Part shown: piece after piece, positions 16,657 to 24,961 of the stretch
Position numbering within the stretch: the stretch's first letter is position 1
Layout of the letters: the number at the start of each line of letters is the position of its first letter
Assembly: GCA_016185145.1 (NCBI GenBank)
Contig: JACPOB010000080.1
Coordinates: 1-64,000 of the forward strand
Length of the DNA stretch: 64,000 nt
Reading direction: 5' to 3'
Origin: Rhodospirillales bacterium
GTDB lineage: Bacteria > Pseudomonadota > Alphaproteobacteria > Reyranellales > Reyranellaceae
Notes under the pieces: model-generated
Seen by the model: only the letters and a program-made list of their open reading frames with translations
The model's database searches: none
Told to the model about the DNA's origin: nothing
Position numbers and translations under genes: made by a program

Positions 16657-17583
16657 ATGGCAGTGACCGCAGTCCCGGGCGTGGTGAACCGTCCAATCTC
16701 GCGACTGCGGCGCCTGGAGGACGAGCGCTGGCTGGCGCTCGCCCTTCTCGCGCCGACAGCCATCCTGCTCGGCCTGTTCATCGCCTATCCGTTCTTCGAG
16801 GGCGTTCTCCTGGCGCTGACCAACACGCGCGTCGGCATCGACGGCAAGTTCGTCGGGCTGAGCAACTTCGAGAAGATCTGGAACGACAGCATCTTCCGGA
16901 CGTCGGTGTGGAACACCTTCTGGTACACGGGCGTCACCACGGTGTTCAAGCTGGGGCTCGGCCTGTGGCTGGCGATGCTGCTGAACCGGCATTTCAAGGG
17001 CAAGGCGCTGGTCCGCGCCTTCATCCTCCTGCCCTTCATCATCCCCACGGTGCTGTCGACCTTCGCCTGGAAGTGGATGTTCGACCCGACCTTCAGCGTC
17101 ATCAACTGGACGTTGTTCCATCTCGGTTTCATCACCCAGCGCATCAACTGGTTGGGTGACCCCGACCTAGCGATGACCTCGATCATCATCGTCAACATCT
17201 GGCGCGGCGTGCCGTTCTTCGCCATCAGCCTGCTGGCCGGGCTGCAGACCATCAGTCCGGAGCTCAACGAGGCCGCCGCGATCGACGGCGCCCGCCCGTG
17301 GAACCGCTTCTGGTACGTCACCTGGCCGCTGCTGCTGCCGGTCACGATGGTGGTCATGCTGTTCTCGGTGATCCAGACCTTCGCCGACTTCCAGCTGGTC
17401 TACGTCATGACCGGCGGCGGGCCGGCCAACGCCACGCAGCTCTTCGCCACCTACGCCTACCAGATAGGCATCGGCACCGGGTTGCTGTCGGAGGGCGCGG
17501 CGATCTCGCTCGCCATGTTCCCCTTCCTGTTCCTGATCGTGGTCGTGCAGCTCCTGTACATCCGTCGCGTGGAGACCCGCTGA
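16657..17583 (+). CDS. Carbohydrate ABC transporter permease (MalF/UgpA type)
   Basis: A 308-residue membrane protein with six predicted helices, starting with LALLAPTAILLGLFIAYPFFEG at about residues 27-48. The coupling helix ELNEAAAIDGARPWNRFWYVTWP at about 206-228 is the EAA motif of this permease class. It lies 47 bases after the binding-protein gene and its stop is 1 base before the next start. It forms the channel with the following permease. Confidence 0.92.
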   Translation: MAVTAVPGVVNRPISRLRRLEDERWLALALLAPTAILLGLFIAYPFFEGVLLALTNTRVGIDGKFVGLSNFEKIWNDSIFRTSVWNTFWYTGVTTVFKLGLGLWLAMLLNRHFKGKALVRAFILLPFIIPTVLSTFAWKWMFDPTFSVINWTLFHLGFITQRINWLGDPDLAMTSIIIVNIWRGVPFFAISLLAGLQTISPELNEAAAIDGARPWNRFWYVTWPLLLPVTMVVMLFSVIQTFADFQLVYVMTGGGPANATQLFATYAYQIGIGTGLLSEGAAISLAMFPFLFLIVVVQLLYIRRVETR

Positions 17584-17584
17584 T

Positions 17585-18436
17585 ATGATTGAAGGTGCAG
17601 TCTGGCGGAAGTGGGTGTTCTACAACATCCCGCTGATCCTGTTCGTCTTCGTGCTGCTCTTCCCGTTCTACTGGATGATCATCACGTCGTTTCGGCCGGA
17701 CGGCGAGCTCTACCGGCCATGGAACGCCGTCAACTACAACCCGTTCTGGACCAACAACCCGACGTTCGAGCACATCGAATACCTGTTCGAGGAGACCAAC
17801 TTCGGGCGCTGGATGCTGAACACCATGTTCATCGCCGTGGTCTCGACGATCATCTCGCTGTTCTGCGGCGTCCTCGCGGGCTATGCGCTCGCGCGGCTCA
17901 ACTTCCCGTGGGCAGGCAGCCTCGGCACGATGATCTTCATCACCTACCTGGTGCCGCAGACGCTGCTGTTCATCCCGCTCGCCCAGATCATCCGCAATTT
18001 CGAGCTGGGCGACACGCCGTGGTCGCTGATCCTGACCTATCCGACCTTCCTGATCCCGTTCTGCACCTGGCTGATGATGGGCTACTTCAAGGCCATCCCC
18101 AAGGAGCTCGAGGAGTGCGCGCGCATCGACGGCGCCTCGCGTTGGAAGGCGATGGTCTACATCATCATTCCCTGCGCGGTGCCCGGCATCCTGTCGGCCG
18201 GCATCATCGCCTTCACCCTGTCGTGGAACGAGTTCATCTACGCCCTGGTGTTCCTGTCCTCGCCCGACCAGAAGACCGTGCCGGTCGGCGTCACCTCCGA
18301 GCTGATCCGCGGCGACGTCTTCTTCTGGGGGCCGCTGATGGCGGGCGCGCTGCTCGGTTCGATCCCGGTGGCGATCGTCTATTCGTTCTTCGTCGAACAC
18401 TACGTCTCGGGCCTCACCGGCTCGGTCAAGGGATAG
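17585..18436 (+). CDS. Carbohydrate ABC transporter permease (MalG/UgpE type)
   Basis: A 283-residue membrane protein of the MalG/UgpE class. It has an N-terminal helix (IPLILFVFVLLFPFYWMIITS) and the EAA coupling segment ELEECARIDGASRWKAMVYIIIP at about residues 174-196. It also has the family-typical SWNEFIYALVF and GVTSELIRGDVFFWGPLMAG. The ATG follows the upstream stop by one base, indicating translational coupling. It partners the preceding permease. Confidence 0.92.
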   Translation: MIEGAVWRKWVFYNIPLILFVFVLLFPFYWMIITSFRPDGELYRPWNAVNYNPFWTNNPTFEHIEYLFEETNFGRWMLNTMFIAVVSTIISLFCGVLAGYALARLNFPWAGSLGTMIFITYLVPQTLLFIPLAQIIRNFELGDTPWSLILTYPTFLIPFCTWLMMGYFKAIPKELEECARIDGASRWKAMVYIIIPCAVPGILSAGIIAFTLSWNEFIYALVFLSSPDQKTVPVGVTSELIRGDVFFWGPLMAGALLGSIPVAIVYSFFVEHYVSGLTGSVKG

Positions 18437-18440
18437 GGTC

Positions 18441-19529
18441 ATGGCCGAGGTAATCGTCCGCAAGCTCAACAAGAAGTTCGATTCCAACCACGTGGTAAAG
18501 GACGTCGACCTGCACATCCACGACAAGGAATTCGTGGTCTTCGTCGGTCCCTCGGGTTGCGGCAAGACCACGACCTTGCGCATGATCGCCGGCCTCGAGG
18601 CCGTCACATCGGGCGACATCCTGATCGGCAACACCGTGGTCAACGAGGTGCCGCCGATGGATCGCGACATCGCCATGGTGTTCCAGAACTACGCGCTCTA
18701 TCCGCACATGAGCGTCGCCAGCAACATGGCGTTCGGGCTGAAGATGCGGAAGTTCGACAAGACCGAGATCCAGAGCCGCATCAAGCGCGCCGCCGAGATC
18801 CTCGACATCGGCGAGCTGCTGCAACGCAAGCCGCGCCAGCTGTCGGGCGGCCAGCGCCAGCGCGTCGCGCTCGGCCGCGCCATCGTGCGCGATCCCAAGG
18901 TCTTCCTGTTCGACGAGCCGCTTTCCAACCTCGACGCCAAGCTGCGCGTGCAGATGCGCGTGGAGCTGAAGAAGCTGCACGAGCGGCTGGCGGTGACGTC
19001 GATCTACGTCACCCACGACCAGGTCGAGGCGATGACGCTCGGCGACCGCGTGGTGGTCATGAAGGACGGCGTCGTCCAGCAGGTCGGCGAACCGCTCGAG
19101 CTCTACAACACCCCGGCCAACCGCTTCGTCGCGGGCTTCATCGGCTCGCCGGCGATGAACTTCGCCGACGTGACGCTGAACGGCGCCAACGGCAGGCTGT
19201 GGGCCGAGGCGCCCGGCATCAAGATCGGCATGCCCGAGCCGATCGCCAGCCGGGTCAACGGCCGCAGCGGCAAGGCGATCCTGGGAATCCGGCCCGAGGA
19301 CCTGCACGTCGCGGGCCCGGCCGATCCGGCCGAGCTCTGCTTCGAGGTCGAGGTCGAGGTCGTCGAACAACTCGGCTCGGAGATCCTTCTGGACACCCGC
19401 GCCGGCAACAGCACTTTCGTCGCCTCGGTCGATCCGATGCTGCGCACCAAGGTGCACGAGCGGCTGAAGCTCGCCATGAACCCCAACCGCCTGCACCTGT
19501 TCGACGCGCAGACGGAAGCGGCGATCTGA
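18441..19529 (+). CDS. Carbohydrate ABC transporter ATP-binding protein (UgpC/MsmX type)
   Basis: A 362-residue ATPase. It has Walker A GPSGCGKTT at about residues 37-45, Q-loop VFQNYALYPHMSV, signature LSGGQRQRVALGRA, Walker B VFLFDEPLSNLD and switch His in THDQVEAM. The C-terminal domain (about 240-362) is the TOBE/OB regulatory region of MalK-like proteins and contains GIRPEDLHVA. It is the last gene of the four-gene importer. A long palindrome follows immediately. Confidence 0.93.
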   Translation: MAEVIVRKLNKKFDSNHVVKDVDLHIHDKEFVVFVGPSGCGKTTTLRMIAGLEAVTSGDILIGNTVVNEVPPMDRDIAMVFQNYALYPHMSVASNMAFGLKMRKFDKTEIQSRIKRAAEILDIGELLQRKPRQLSGGQRQRVALGRAIVRDPKVFLFDEPLSNLDAKLRVQMRVELKKLHERLAVTSIYVTHDQVEAMTLGDRVVVMKDGVVQQVGEPLELYNTPANRFVAGFIGSPAMNFADVTLNGANGRLWAEAPGIKIGMPEPIASRVNGRSGKAILGIRPEDLHVAGPADPAELCFEVEVEVVEQLGSEILLDTRAGNSTFVASVDPMLRTKVHERLKLAMNPNRLHLFDAQTEAAI

Positions 19530-19532
19530 GCC

Positions 19533-19676
19533 GGGCGCGCGCCACTCCAGTGGCGCGTCTTCCCATGGCTCATGCTCTTCCGGACCGCGCGCGTCCTCGC
19601 GCGCTCATGATTCATGAGCGAGCCGGAGGCTCGCGGTCCGGAAGAGCATGACGCGCCACTGGAGGGGCGCGCGCCC
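19533..19676. repeat. Large nested palindrome, family A, copy 3
   Basis: Outer arms 19533-19559 and 19650-19676 are inverted copies over 27 bases with one mismatch. Inside them, CATGCTCTTCCGGACCGCG (19571-19589) and its exact reverse complement (19632-19650) form a second 19-bp stem. The core is shared with the elements at 152-236 and 6386-6450. It fills the gap between two convergent operons and is placed to end transcription in both directions. Confidence 0.85.
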
Positions 19677-19680
19677 AGCA

Positions 19681-20532
19681 CTACTGTTTCGGTCCGACCC
19701 AGGTCTCGATCACGTCCCACTTGGCCTTGCGCTGCTCGGCCACCGGCTTCTTGAAGTCGTGGCCGTAGGTCGCCGAGTCGAACGAGCCGTAGGTCGGGTT
19801 GGGCAGCATCAGCCACTGCTTGCCCCAGTAGGCCATGTCTTCCTGGTACGCCTTGAGCCGGTCGGCCTCGCTGGTGCGATAGCGGTCGTCGAAGTCGCCG
19901 AAATTGTCGCCGATGTTCAGCAGCACGCGATAGTCCTTGGTCACCACGGCGCGCCGCGTGCTCTTGGCGCTGCCCCATTCCTTCTGCTCGCCCTGCATCA
20001 GGAAGGTGTCGACATTGCCGCCCATGGGGAAGCCGAGCTTCGCCATGTTCTCGCGCGTGTCCTTCTCGGTCGAGGCGTCGCGGTTGGTGATGTAGAACAC
20101 CTTCACGCCCTTGGAATCGGCGTACTTGGTGAACTCGACGGCGCCCGGGATGGCGCGCGACACCTGGTCGGCGCAGAACTGGTTCCAGGTCTTGGTGCTG
20201 AAGGTCGCGTTGGTCCTCATCATCCACGCCTGATAGAGCGAGTTGTCGAGCAGCGTCTCGTCGACGTCGAGGACCACGGCAGGCGGCAGGCCGGCGAAGT
20301 CGCCCTTCTGCTCGCCGGGCGCCGCCGTCCAGCTCTTGTCGGCCAGCGCCTGGTCGAGCCGGATCTGGGCCAGTGCGAACACGGTGAGCGCGTTGGCCTT
20401 GTACTCGACCGAGCGCTGCGTCCACAGCGTCGCCAGCAACAGGTCGTTGGGCGCCGCTTCCTGGGCCTGCGCGACGCTCGTCGACAGCATGACGAGCGCG
20501 GCCCCCGCCGCCAGAACCTTCCGTGCGATCAT
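19681..20532 (-). CDS. Exported HAD acid phosphatase (class C, e(P4)-like)
   Basis: A 283-residue protein with a cleavable signal peptide (residues 1-23, ending AQAQ). It lacks the lipobox Cys of Haemophilus e(P4), so it should be free in the periplasm. The HAD catalytic motif is D89-V-D91-ET in VLDVDETLLDNSLY. The second motif is YITNRD at about 145-150 and the metal-binding LLNIGDNFGDF is near 205. Class C phosphatases dephosphorylate nucleoside monophosphates. The start overlaps the adenosine deaminase stop as ATGA. As the last gene of a nucleoside uptake operon, its probable job is to turn external nucleotides into transportable nucleosides. Confidence 0.85.
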   Translation of the reverse strand: MIARKVLAAGAALVMLSTSVAQAQEAAPNDLLLATLWTQRSVEYKANALTVFALAQIRLDQALADKSWTAAPGEQKGDFAGLPPAVVLDVDETLLDNSLYQAWMMRTNATFSTKTWNQFCADQVSRAIPGAVEFTKYADSKGVKVFYITNRDASTEKDTRENMAKLGFPMGGNVDTFLMQGEQKEWGSAKSTRRAVVTKDYRVLLNIGDNFGDFDDRYRTSEADRLKAYQEDMAYWGKQWLMLPNPTYGSFDSATYGHDFKKPVAEQRKAKWDVIETWVGPKQ

Positions 20533-21488
20533 GATCCGATCTCCCTCAGCAGCCCCTGTTTGGTCGCCTCGTCGGCGAACGACGCCTCGATCGCCGTCCG
20601 CGTTATGCCCCGCAATTCGGCTTCGCCCAGTCCCGCCTTCTCGTACTCCGTGCCGAGCGTGGTTTGGAAGAACGGCGGGTCATCCGAGCCGAGGGTGACG
20701 CGAACGCCCGCGGCGATCAACCGATGCAGCGGATGGGCGGCGCGGTTCGGATACAGTCCGAGCGCAACATTGCTGCCCGGGCAGACCTCCAGCACGGTGC
20801 CGCGCCGCGCCAGCTCCTCCATCAGCCGGGGATCGTCGGCCGAGCGCACGCCGTGGCCGATGCGCGTCACCGGCAGGTCGCGGATGGCCGCCCACACGCT
20901 TTCCGGACCCATGACCTCGCCGGCATGGACGGTGCAGCCGTAGCCCTTGTCGCGGGCCAGCCGATAGGCCGGTGCGAAGTCGGCCGGCGCGTACTTGGAT
21001 TCGTCGCCGCCCATGCCGAAGCCCACGACGTAACGGCGAGGCTCGGCCACCATGGTGCGCACGATGGCCATCGCCCTGTCGGGCCCGTAATGGCGGATGC
21101 AGACGACGATGATGCGGCCTTCGATGCCGAAGTCGCGCCGCGCCCGGTCGATGGCCTGTTCCAAGGAGTCGAGCCAGGCGCCGTAGGAGATGCCGAGCGC
21201 CGCCGGCCGCTCGGGCGAGCAGAACATCTCCACGTACTTCGCGCCCTCGCGCGCCGCACCGGCCAGGTAGGCATGGAGCACGTCGCCGAAGTCGCGCGGC
21301 TGGCGCAGGGTCGTGCAGACCAGGTCGTAGGCGGCGAGGAAGCTCAGAAAGTCGTTCCAGACATAGAAGCCGTTGGCGCCCATCAGGCCGGCCGGCAGCT
21401 CCAGGCCGTTGCGCGCCGCCAGCTCGCGCGCCAGCGCCGGCGGGATGGAGCCTTCGAGATGGCAGTGCAGCTCGGCCTTGGGAATCAC
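20529..21488 (-). CDS. add: Adenosine deaminase
   Basis: A 319-residue zinc deaminase. The N-terminal PKAELHCHLEGS carries the metal ligands H8 and H10. Later come GCTVHAGE (metal His and catalytic Glu region), IGHGVRS and the C-terminal metal ligand Asp in TLGSDDPPFF. It converts adenosine or deoxyadenosine to the inosine form, which the phosphorylase encoded upstream can split. A close relative, adenine deaminase, is possible but the operon favours nucleosides. The start is GTG 21488, overlapping the dioxygenase stop as GTGA. Confidence 0.85.
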   Translation of the reverse strand: MIPKAELHCHLEGSIPPALARELAARNGLELPAGLMGANGFYVWNDFLSFLAAYDLVCTTLRQPRDFGDVLHAYLAGAAREGAKYVEMFCSPERPAALGISYGAWLDSLEQAIDRARRDFGIEGRIIVVCIRHYGPDRAMAIVRTMVAEPRRYVVGFGMGGDESKYAPADFAPAYRLARDKGYGCTVHAGEVMGPESVWAAIRDLPVTRIGHGVRSADDPRLMEELARRGTVLEVCPGSNVALGLYPNRAAHPLHRLIAAGVRVTLGSDDPPFFQTTLGTEYEKAGLGEAELRGITRTAIEASFADEATKQGLLREIGS

Positions 21489-22294
21489 GCGAACCCTCGC
21501 AATGGCAGATCCGGCCTTTGCAGCCAGTTGTCGGACGCATACTCGGCACACCCGTCGATCAGGTGCAAGGCATAGGCATGGCGCGGCCGGCCCGACCGGT
21601 TGGGCGCGCTGGCATGCGGCAGCAGGCCGTGCAGCACCACCAGCGTGCCGCGCGGCGCCTCCAGCGCCACCGGCGGCGTGTCGGGCCAGGGCGTGGTATC
21701 GAGCGTGTCGGTCACCATCGCCTCGCCGGCCCGGTGGAAGCGCTGGCGCAGGGGCCCGCGATGGCCGCCGGGCAGGGCCATCAGGCAGCCGTTGTCGCGA
21801 TCGGCGTCGTCCAATGCCATCCAGAAACCCGTCACGGTCGAGGGCCGCGTATGGAGGTACGTCGCGTCCTGGTGCCAGCCGACCTCGCCGCCGATATGCG
21901 GCTGCTTGAAGAGGTACATCGACTGCAGCAGCAGCGGCCGGCGCAAGCCAAGCGCCCGCGCCAGCTCGGCGAGGTACCGCCGCCGCGAGAGGCGGTCGAA
22001 GACGGGGTCGAGATCGTGCAGCGCGTGGCCGATCTTGTTCAAAGCGAGCGGTACGGGCTGGTCGGTCGCTTCCTCCTCGAAGAAGAAGCGGATGGCGCCG
22101 CCCGATTCCTGGAAATAGCGGTCGCGGGCATGGCCCTGGTCGCGCGTCGAGAACACGGTACGGGCGGGACCTGGGTCGAAGGCCGACACGAGTTCGGCTG
22201 CGCGCGCCTGCAGGGCATCGCAATCGGCCGCCGGCAAAAGGTCCCTCAGCACCAGAAAGCCGTCGCGATCGTAGGCGGTGAGGTCGAGTTTCAT
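21485..22294 (-). CDS. Phytanoyl-CoA dioxygenase-family Fe(II)/2-oxoglutarate enzyme
   Basis: A 269-residue member of the PhyH superfamily. The iron-binding facial triad is visible as H-x-D in [10 protein letters not shown] and a distal His in [20 protein letters not shown], where the following Arg would bind 2-oxoglutarate. Both junctions overlap neighbouring genes (ATGA with thymidine phosphorylase, GTGA with adenosine deaminase), so it is an integral member of the nucleoside operon. Known PhyH enzymes hydroxylate many small molecules. In fungi, a 2-oxoglutarate enzyme hydroxylates pyrimidine deoxynucleosides. A nucleoside, deoxyribose or base substrate is therefore a reasonable guess, but this is inference. 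Confidence 0.82.
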   Translation of the reverse strand: MKLDLTAYDRDGFLVLRDLLPAADCDALQARAAELVSAFDPGPARTVFSTRDQGHARDRYFQESGGAIRFFFEEEATDQPVPLALNKIGHALHDLDPVFDRLSRRRYLAELARALGLRRPLLLQSMYLFKQPHIGGEVGWHQDATYLHTRPSTVTGFWMALDDADRDNGCLMALPGGHRGPLRQRFHRAGEAMVTDTLDTTPWPDTPPVALEAPRGTLVVLHGLLPHASAPNRSGRPRHAYALHLIDGCAEYASDNWLQRPDLPLRGFA

Positions 22295-23613
22295 CGGCCG
22301 ATCCGATGCATGATCGTCGGCCGCGCCGGCGGCGGCTCGTCCTCGACGCGGATCGCCCGCTGCACGATTTCGATCGCCTGGTCGGCATCGGCATCGCTGG
22401 CGGCGTGCACGACGCACAGCAGGCTGCCGGCGCGGACCTGCGTGCCGACATCGACGACGTCGGTGAGGCCGACCGAGGGATCGATGGCGTCGTCGGCGTG
22501 GGCGCGGCCGCCGCCCAGCGCCACGACGGCGATGCCGACCTGACGGGCGTCCATTCCGGCGACGTATCCCGAGCGCGTGGCGTTGCAGGGCCGGATCACC
22601 GGCGCATGCGCCAGGTAGCGCGGCGTGTGCTCCAGAAAATCGTCCGGTCCGCCCAGCGCCGCGACCATGCGGGCGAACACCTCGGCGGCGCGGCCGTCGG
22701 CCAGCGCCGCTTCCGCCTTCGCCCGGCCGGCAGCAGCATCGGCTGCGAGGTCGCCCAGCGCCAGCATCTCGCCGGCCAGCGCCATCGTCACATCGTGCAG
22801 GCGCGGATCGCGCGTGCCCTCGCCCTTCAGGTACTCGACGGTCTCGACGACCTCGACGGCGTTGCCGACATTGCGTCCGAGCACGCGGTCCATGTCGGTG
22901 ATCAGCGCGACGGTCGGCAGGCCGGCCTGGTTGGCGACGGCCACCAGGCTTTGGGCGAGGTCGCGCGCCATCGCCTCGGTGTCGCAGAACGCGCCCGAGC
23001 CGCACTTCACGTCCATCGCCAGCCCGTCGAGTCCCTCGGCCACCTTCTTCGACAGGATCGAGCTCACCAGCAGCGGGATCGACTCCACCGTCGCCGTCAC
23101 GTCGCGCGTGGCGTAGAGCCGGCGGTCGGCCGGCGCCAGGTCGTCGGTCTGGCCGATCACCGCGCAGCCGACCTCGCGCACGACCTTGCGGAAGGTGCCG
23201 AGGTCGGGCTGGGTCTCGTAGCCCGAGATCGACGAGAGCTTGTCGAGCGTGCCGCCGGTGTGGCCGAGCCCGCGGCCCGAGATCATGGGCACGAAGGCGC
23301 CGCAGGCCGCGACGATGGGCGCCAGCATCAGGCTCACCTTGTCGCCGACGCCGCCGCTGGAATGCTTGTCGATCACCGGTCCCGGCAGCGCCAGGCTCTT
23401 CCATTCGAGAGTCGTGCCCGAGTTCGTCAGCCCGAGCGTCAGCGACACGCGCTCGGCCGTCGTCATGCCGCGGAAGAACACCGCCATGGCGAAGGCCGCG
23501 ACCTGGCCCTCGCTCAGGCTGCCGTCATGGATGCCCCTGGTGACGAAAGCGATCTCGTCGGCCGACAACTCGTGGCCGTCGCGTTTCCTGCGGATGATCT
23601 CCTGGGGGAGCAC
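22291..23613 (-). CDS. deoA: Thymidine phosphorylase
   Basis: A 440-residue enzyme of the thymidine/pyrimidine nucleoside phosphorylase family. It contains [18 protein letters not shown] (phosphate and substrate loop), [39 protein letters not shown] and [10 protein letters not shown]. It splits thymidine or deoxyuridine with phosphate into base and deoxyribose 1-phosphate. The likely start is GTG 23613 (translated [13 protein letters not shown]). The stop overlaps the dioxygenase start. Deoxycytidine could be fed in after deamination by the cytidine deaminase of the same operon. Confidence 0.92.
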   Translation of the reverse strand: MLPQEIIRRKRDGHELSADEIAFVTRGIHDGSLSEGQVAAFAMAVFFRGMTTAERVSLTLGLTNSGTTLEWKSLALPGPVIDKHSSGGVGDKVSLMLAPIVAACGAFVPMISGRGLGHTGGTLDKLSSISGYETQPDLGTFRKVVREVGCAVIGQTDDLAPADRRLYATRDVTATVESIPLLVSSILSKKVAEGLDGLAMDVKCGSGAFCDTEAMARDLAQSLVAVANQAGLPTVALITDMDRVLGRNVGNAVEVVETVEYLKGEGTRDPRLHDVTMALAGEMLALGDLAADAAAGRAKAEAALADGRAAEVFARMVAALGGPDDFLEHTPRYLAHAPVIRPCNATRSGYVAGMDARQVGIAVVALGGGRAHADDAIDPSVGLTDVVDVGTQVRAGSLLCVVHAASDADADQAIEIVQRAIRVEDEPPPARPTIMHRIGR

Positions 23614-23683
23614 TCGGTCTTACCTTCAGAAAAGTCGAACGCCATCAGAGAACATGCCGTGCTTTTCAACGTACTTATCGTAG

Positions 23684-23713
23684 GTGGCAAAAGCGGCGTG
23701 ATTTTGCCGCCAC
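23684..23713 (-). promoter_or_regulatory. Inverted repeat between purine nucleoside phosphorylase and thymidine phosphorylase genes
   Basis: GGCAAAA (23686-23692) and TTTTGCC (23702-23708) are perfect 7-bp arms around nine bases, with GTG/CAC flanks extending the symmetry. On the transcribed strand a second fold, GCGGC/GCCGC followed by TTTT, is mutually exclusive with it. It sits in the only long gap (146 bases) in the distal half of the nucleoside operon. It could be an operator, an attenuator or an internal terminator; the sequence cannot decide. Confidence 0.35.
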
Positions 23714-23759
23714 CATTTCGTGCGCCTTACGCCGGCGCTCGTGGCTCGTTTGGGGCGCA

Positions 23760-24569
23760 TCATCCGTAGGTCTCCAGGAATACGCGCAACAGGCGCCGCA
23801 CATTGCCTGACGCCGCGCTCGCGACGGTGAGCGTCTGCTCGTGGCCCAGCGCGCCGGGCACCAGGCCGGCAGCGTAATTGGTCATCAGCGACAGCGCCAC
23901 GACCCTGAGCCCGGCGTGGCGGGCCAGGATGGTCTCGGGCGCGGTCGACATGCCCACGGCATCGGCGCCCAGCACCCGGGCGGCGCGGATCTCGGCCGGC
24001 GTCTCGAAGCTCGGGCCGCTGAAGAAGATGTAGACGCCGTCGTGGCAGCGGACATTGGCCGTGTGCGCCGCCGCCAGGAGCTTCTTCAGCAGCGCAGGGT
24101 CATAGGCATCGACCATGTCGACGAAGCGGCTGTTCTCGCCCGCACCGACGCCGAACAGGGGATTGATGCCGGCGAAGTTGATGTGGTCGCTGATCGCCAT
24201 CACCGAGCCCGGCGGCATGTCGAGCCTGAGGCTGCCGGCGGCATTGGTCTGCAGCAGGGTCTCGCAGCCGAGGTCGGCCACGGCGCGGATGGCCCCGCGC
24301 ATCTCGTCGGCCTTGCCGCGCTCGTAGTAGTGGGCACGGCCCTGCAGAACGGCGACGGGCGTCGGCCCGACATGGCCCAGCACCAGCCGTCCGGCATGGC
24401 TGCCCACCGTGGTCTGCGGGAAGCCCGGCAGCTCGGCGTAGGGGATGGTCGCGACCGGCGCCACCTCCTCGGCGAAGCCGCCCAGGCCCGAGCCCAGGAT
24501 CACCGCCACTTTCGGCTTGAAGCCGGGTGCCCCCTTCTCCGCCAATCTGGACTCGATCGCGTCGCTCAT
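23760..24569 (-). CDS. Purine nucleoside phosphorylase, trimeric type
   Basis: A 269-residue enzyme of the class I (trimeric) nucleoside phosphorylase family. Motifs in order are AVILGSGLGGF, LQGRAHYYERGK, LLQTNAAGSL (phosphate and base pocket), IFFSGPSFETPAEIRAARVLGADAVGMST and LSLMTNYAAGL. It converts guanosine, inosine or their deoxy forms to base and (deoxy)ribose 1-phosphate. A methylthioadenosine phosphorylase-like specificity is less likely next to add and deoA. The start codon overlaps the cytidine deaminase stop as ATGA. Confidence 0.9.
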   Translation of the reverse strand: MSDAIESRLAEKGAPGFKPKVAVILGSGLGGFAEEVAPVATIPYAELPGFPQTTVGSHAGRLVLGHVGPTPVAVLQGRAHYYERGKADEMRGAIRAVADLGCETLLQTNAAGSLRLDMPPGSVMAISDHINFAGINPLFGVGAGENSRFVDMVDAYDPALLKKLLAAAHTANVRCHDGVYIFFSGPSFETPAEIRAARVLGADAVGMSTAPETILARHAGLRVVALSLMTNYAAGLVPGALGHEQTLTVASAASGNVRRLLRVFLETYG

Positions 24570-24961
24570 GGCTTCTCCAGATGGTGCGGCCCGAAGGACA
24601 TCGGCAAGAGCTGCCCCAAGGTCACGGTCCGATGCAGGCCGTCGGGCCCGCAGAGATGGACCGGCAGGTCGTCGGTCGCGAACTCGCGCAGCTTCTGGCG
24701 ACAGCCGCCGCAGGGCGTAATCACTTCCGGTCCCGGCCCCACGACCAGGCATTCGAGGATGCGCTTGCCGCCGGCGGCGACCATGGCCGCGATGGCGCCC
24801 GCCTCGGCGCAAGTCCCCTGCGGGTAGGCCGCGTTCTCGACATTGCAGCCGCCATGGATCGAGCCATCCTCGGCACGCACCGCCGCCCCGACATGGAATT
24901 TCGAATAGGGAGCATGGGCGCGCAGCATCATGCGGCGCGCGAGCTGGAGCAGGTCGTCCAT
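24566..24961 (-). CDS. cdd: Cytidine deaminase
   Basis: A 131-residue zinc enzyme of the usual tetrameric length. It has FHVGAAV near residue 23, the zinc Cys and catalytic Glu in TCAEAGAI, and the two further zinc Cys in TPCGGCRQ. It deaminates cytidine and deoxycytidine to uridine forms, which feed thymidine phosphorylase. The ATG overlaps the stop of the upstream permease by one base (TGATG), and its own stop overlaps the phosphorylase start. Confidence 0.93.
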   Translation of the reverse strand: MDDLLQLARRMMLRAHAPYSKFHVGAAVRAEDGSIHGGCNVENAAYPQGTCAEAGAIAAMVAAGGKRILECLVVGPGPEVITPCGGCRQKLREFATDDLPVHLCGPDGLHRTVTLGQLLPMSFGPHHLEKP

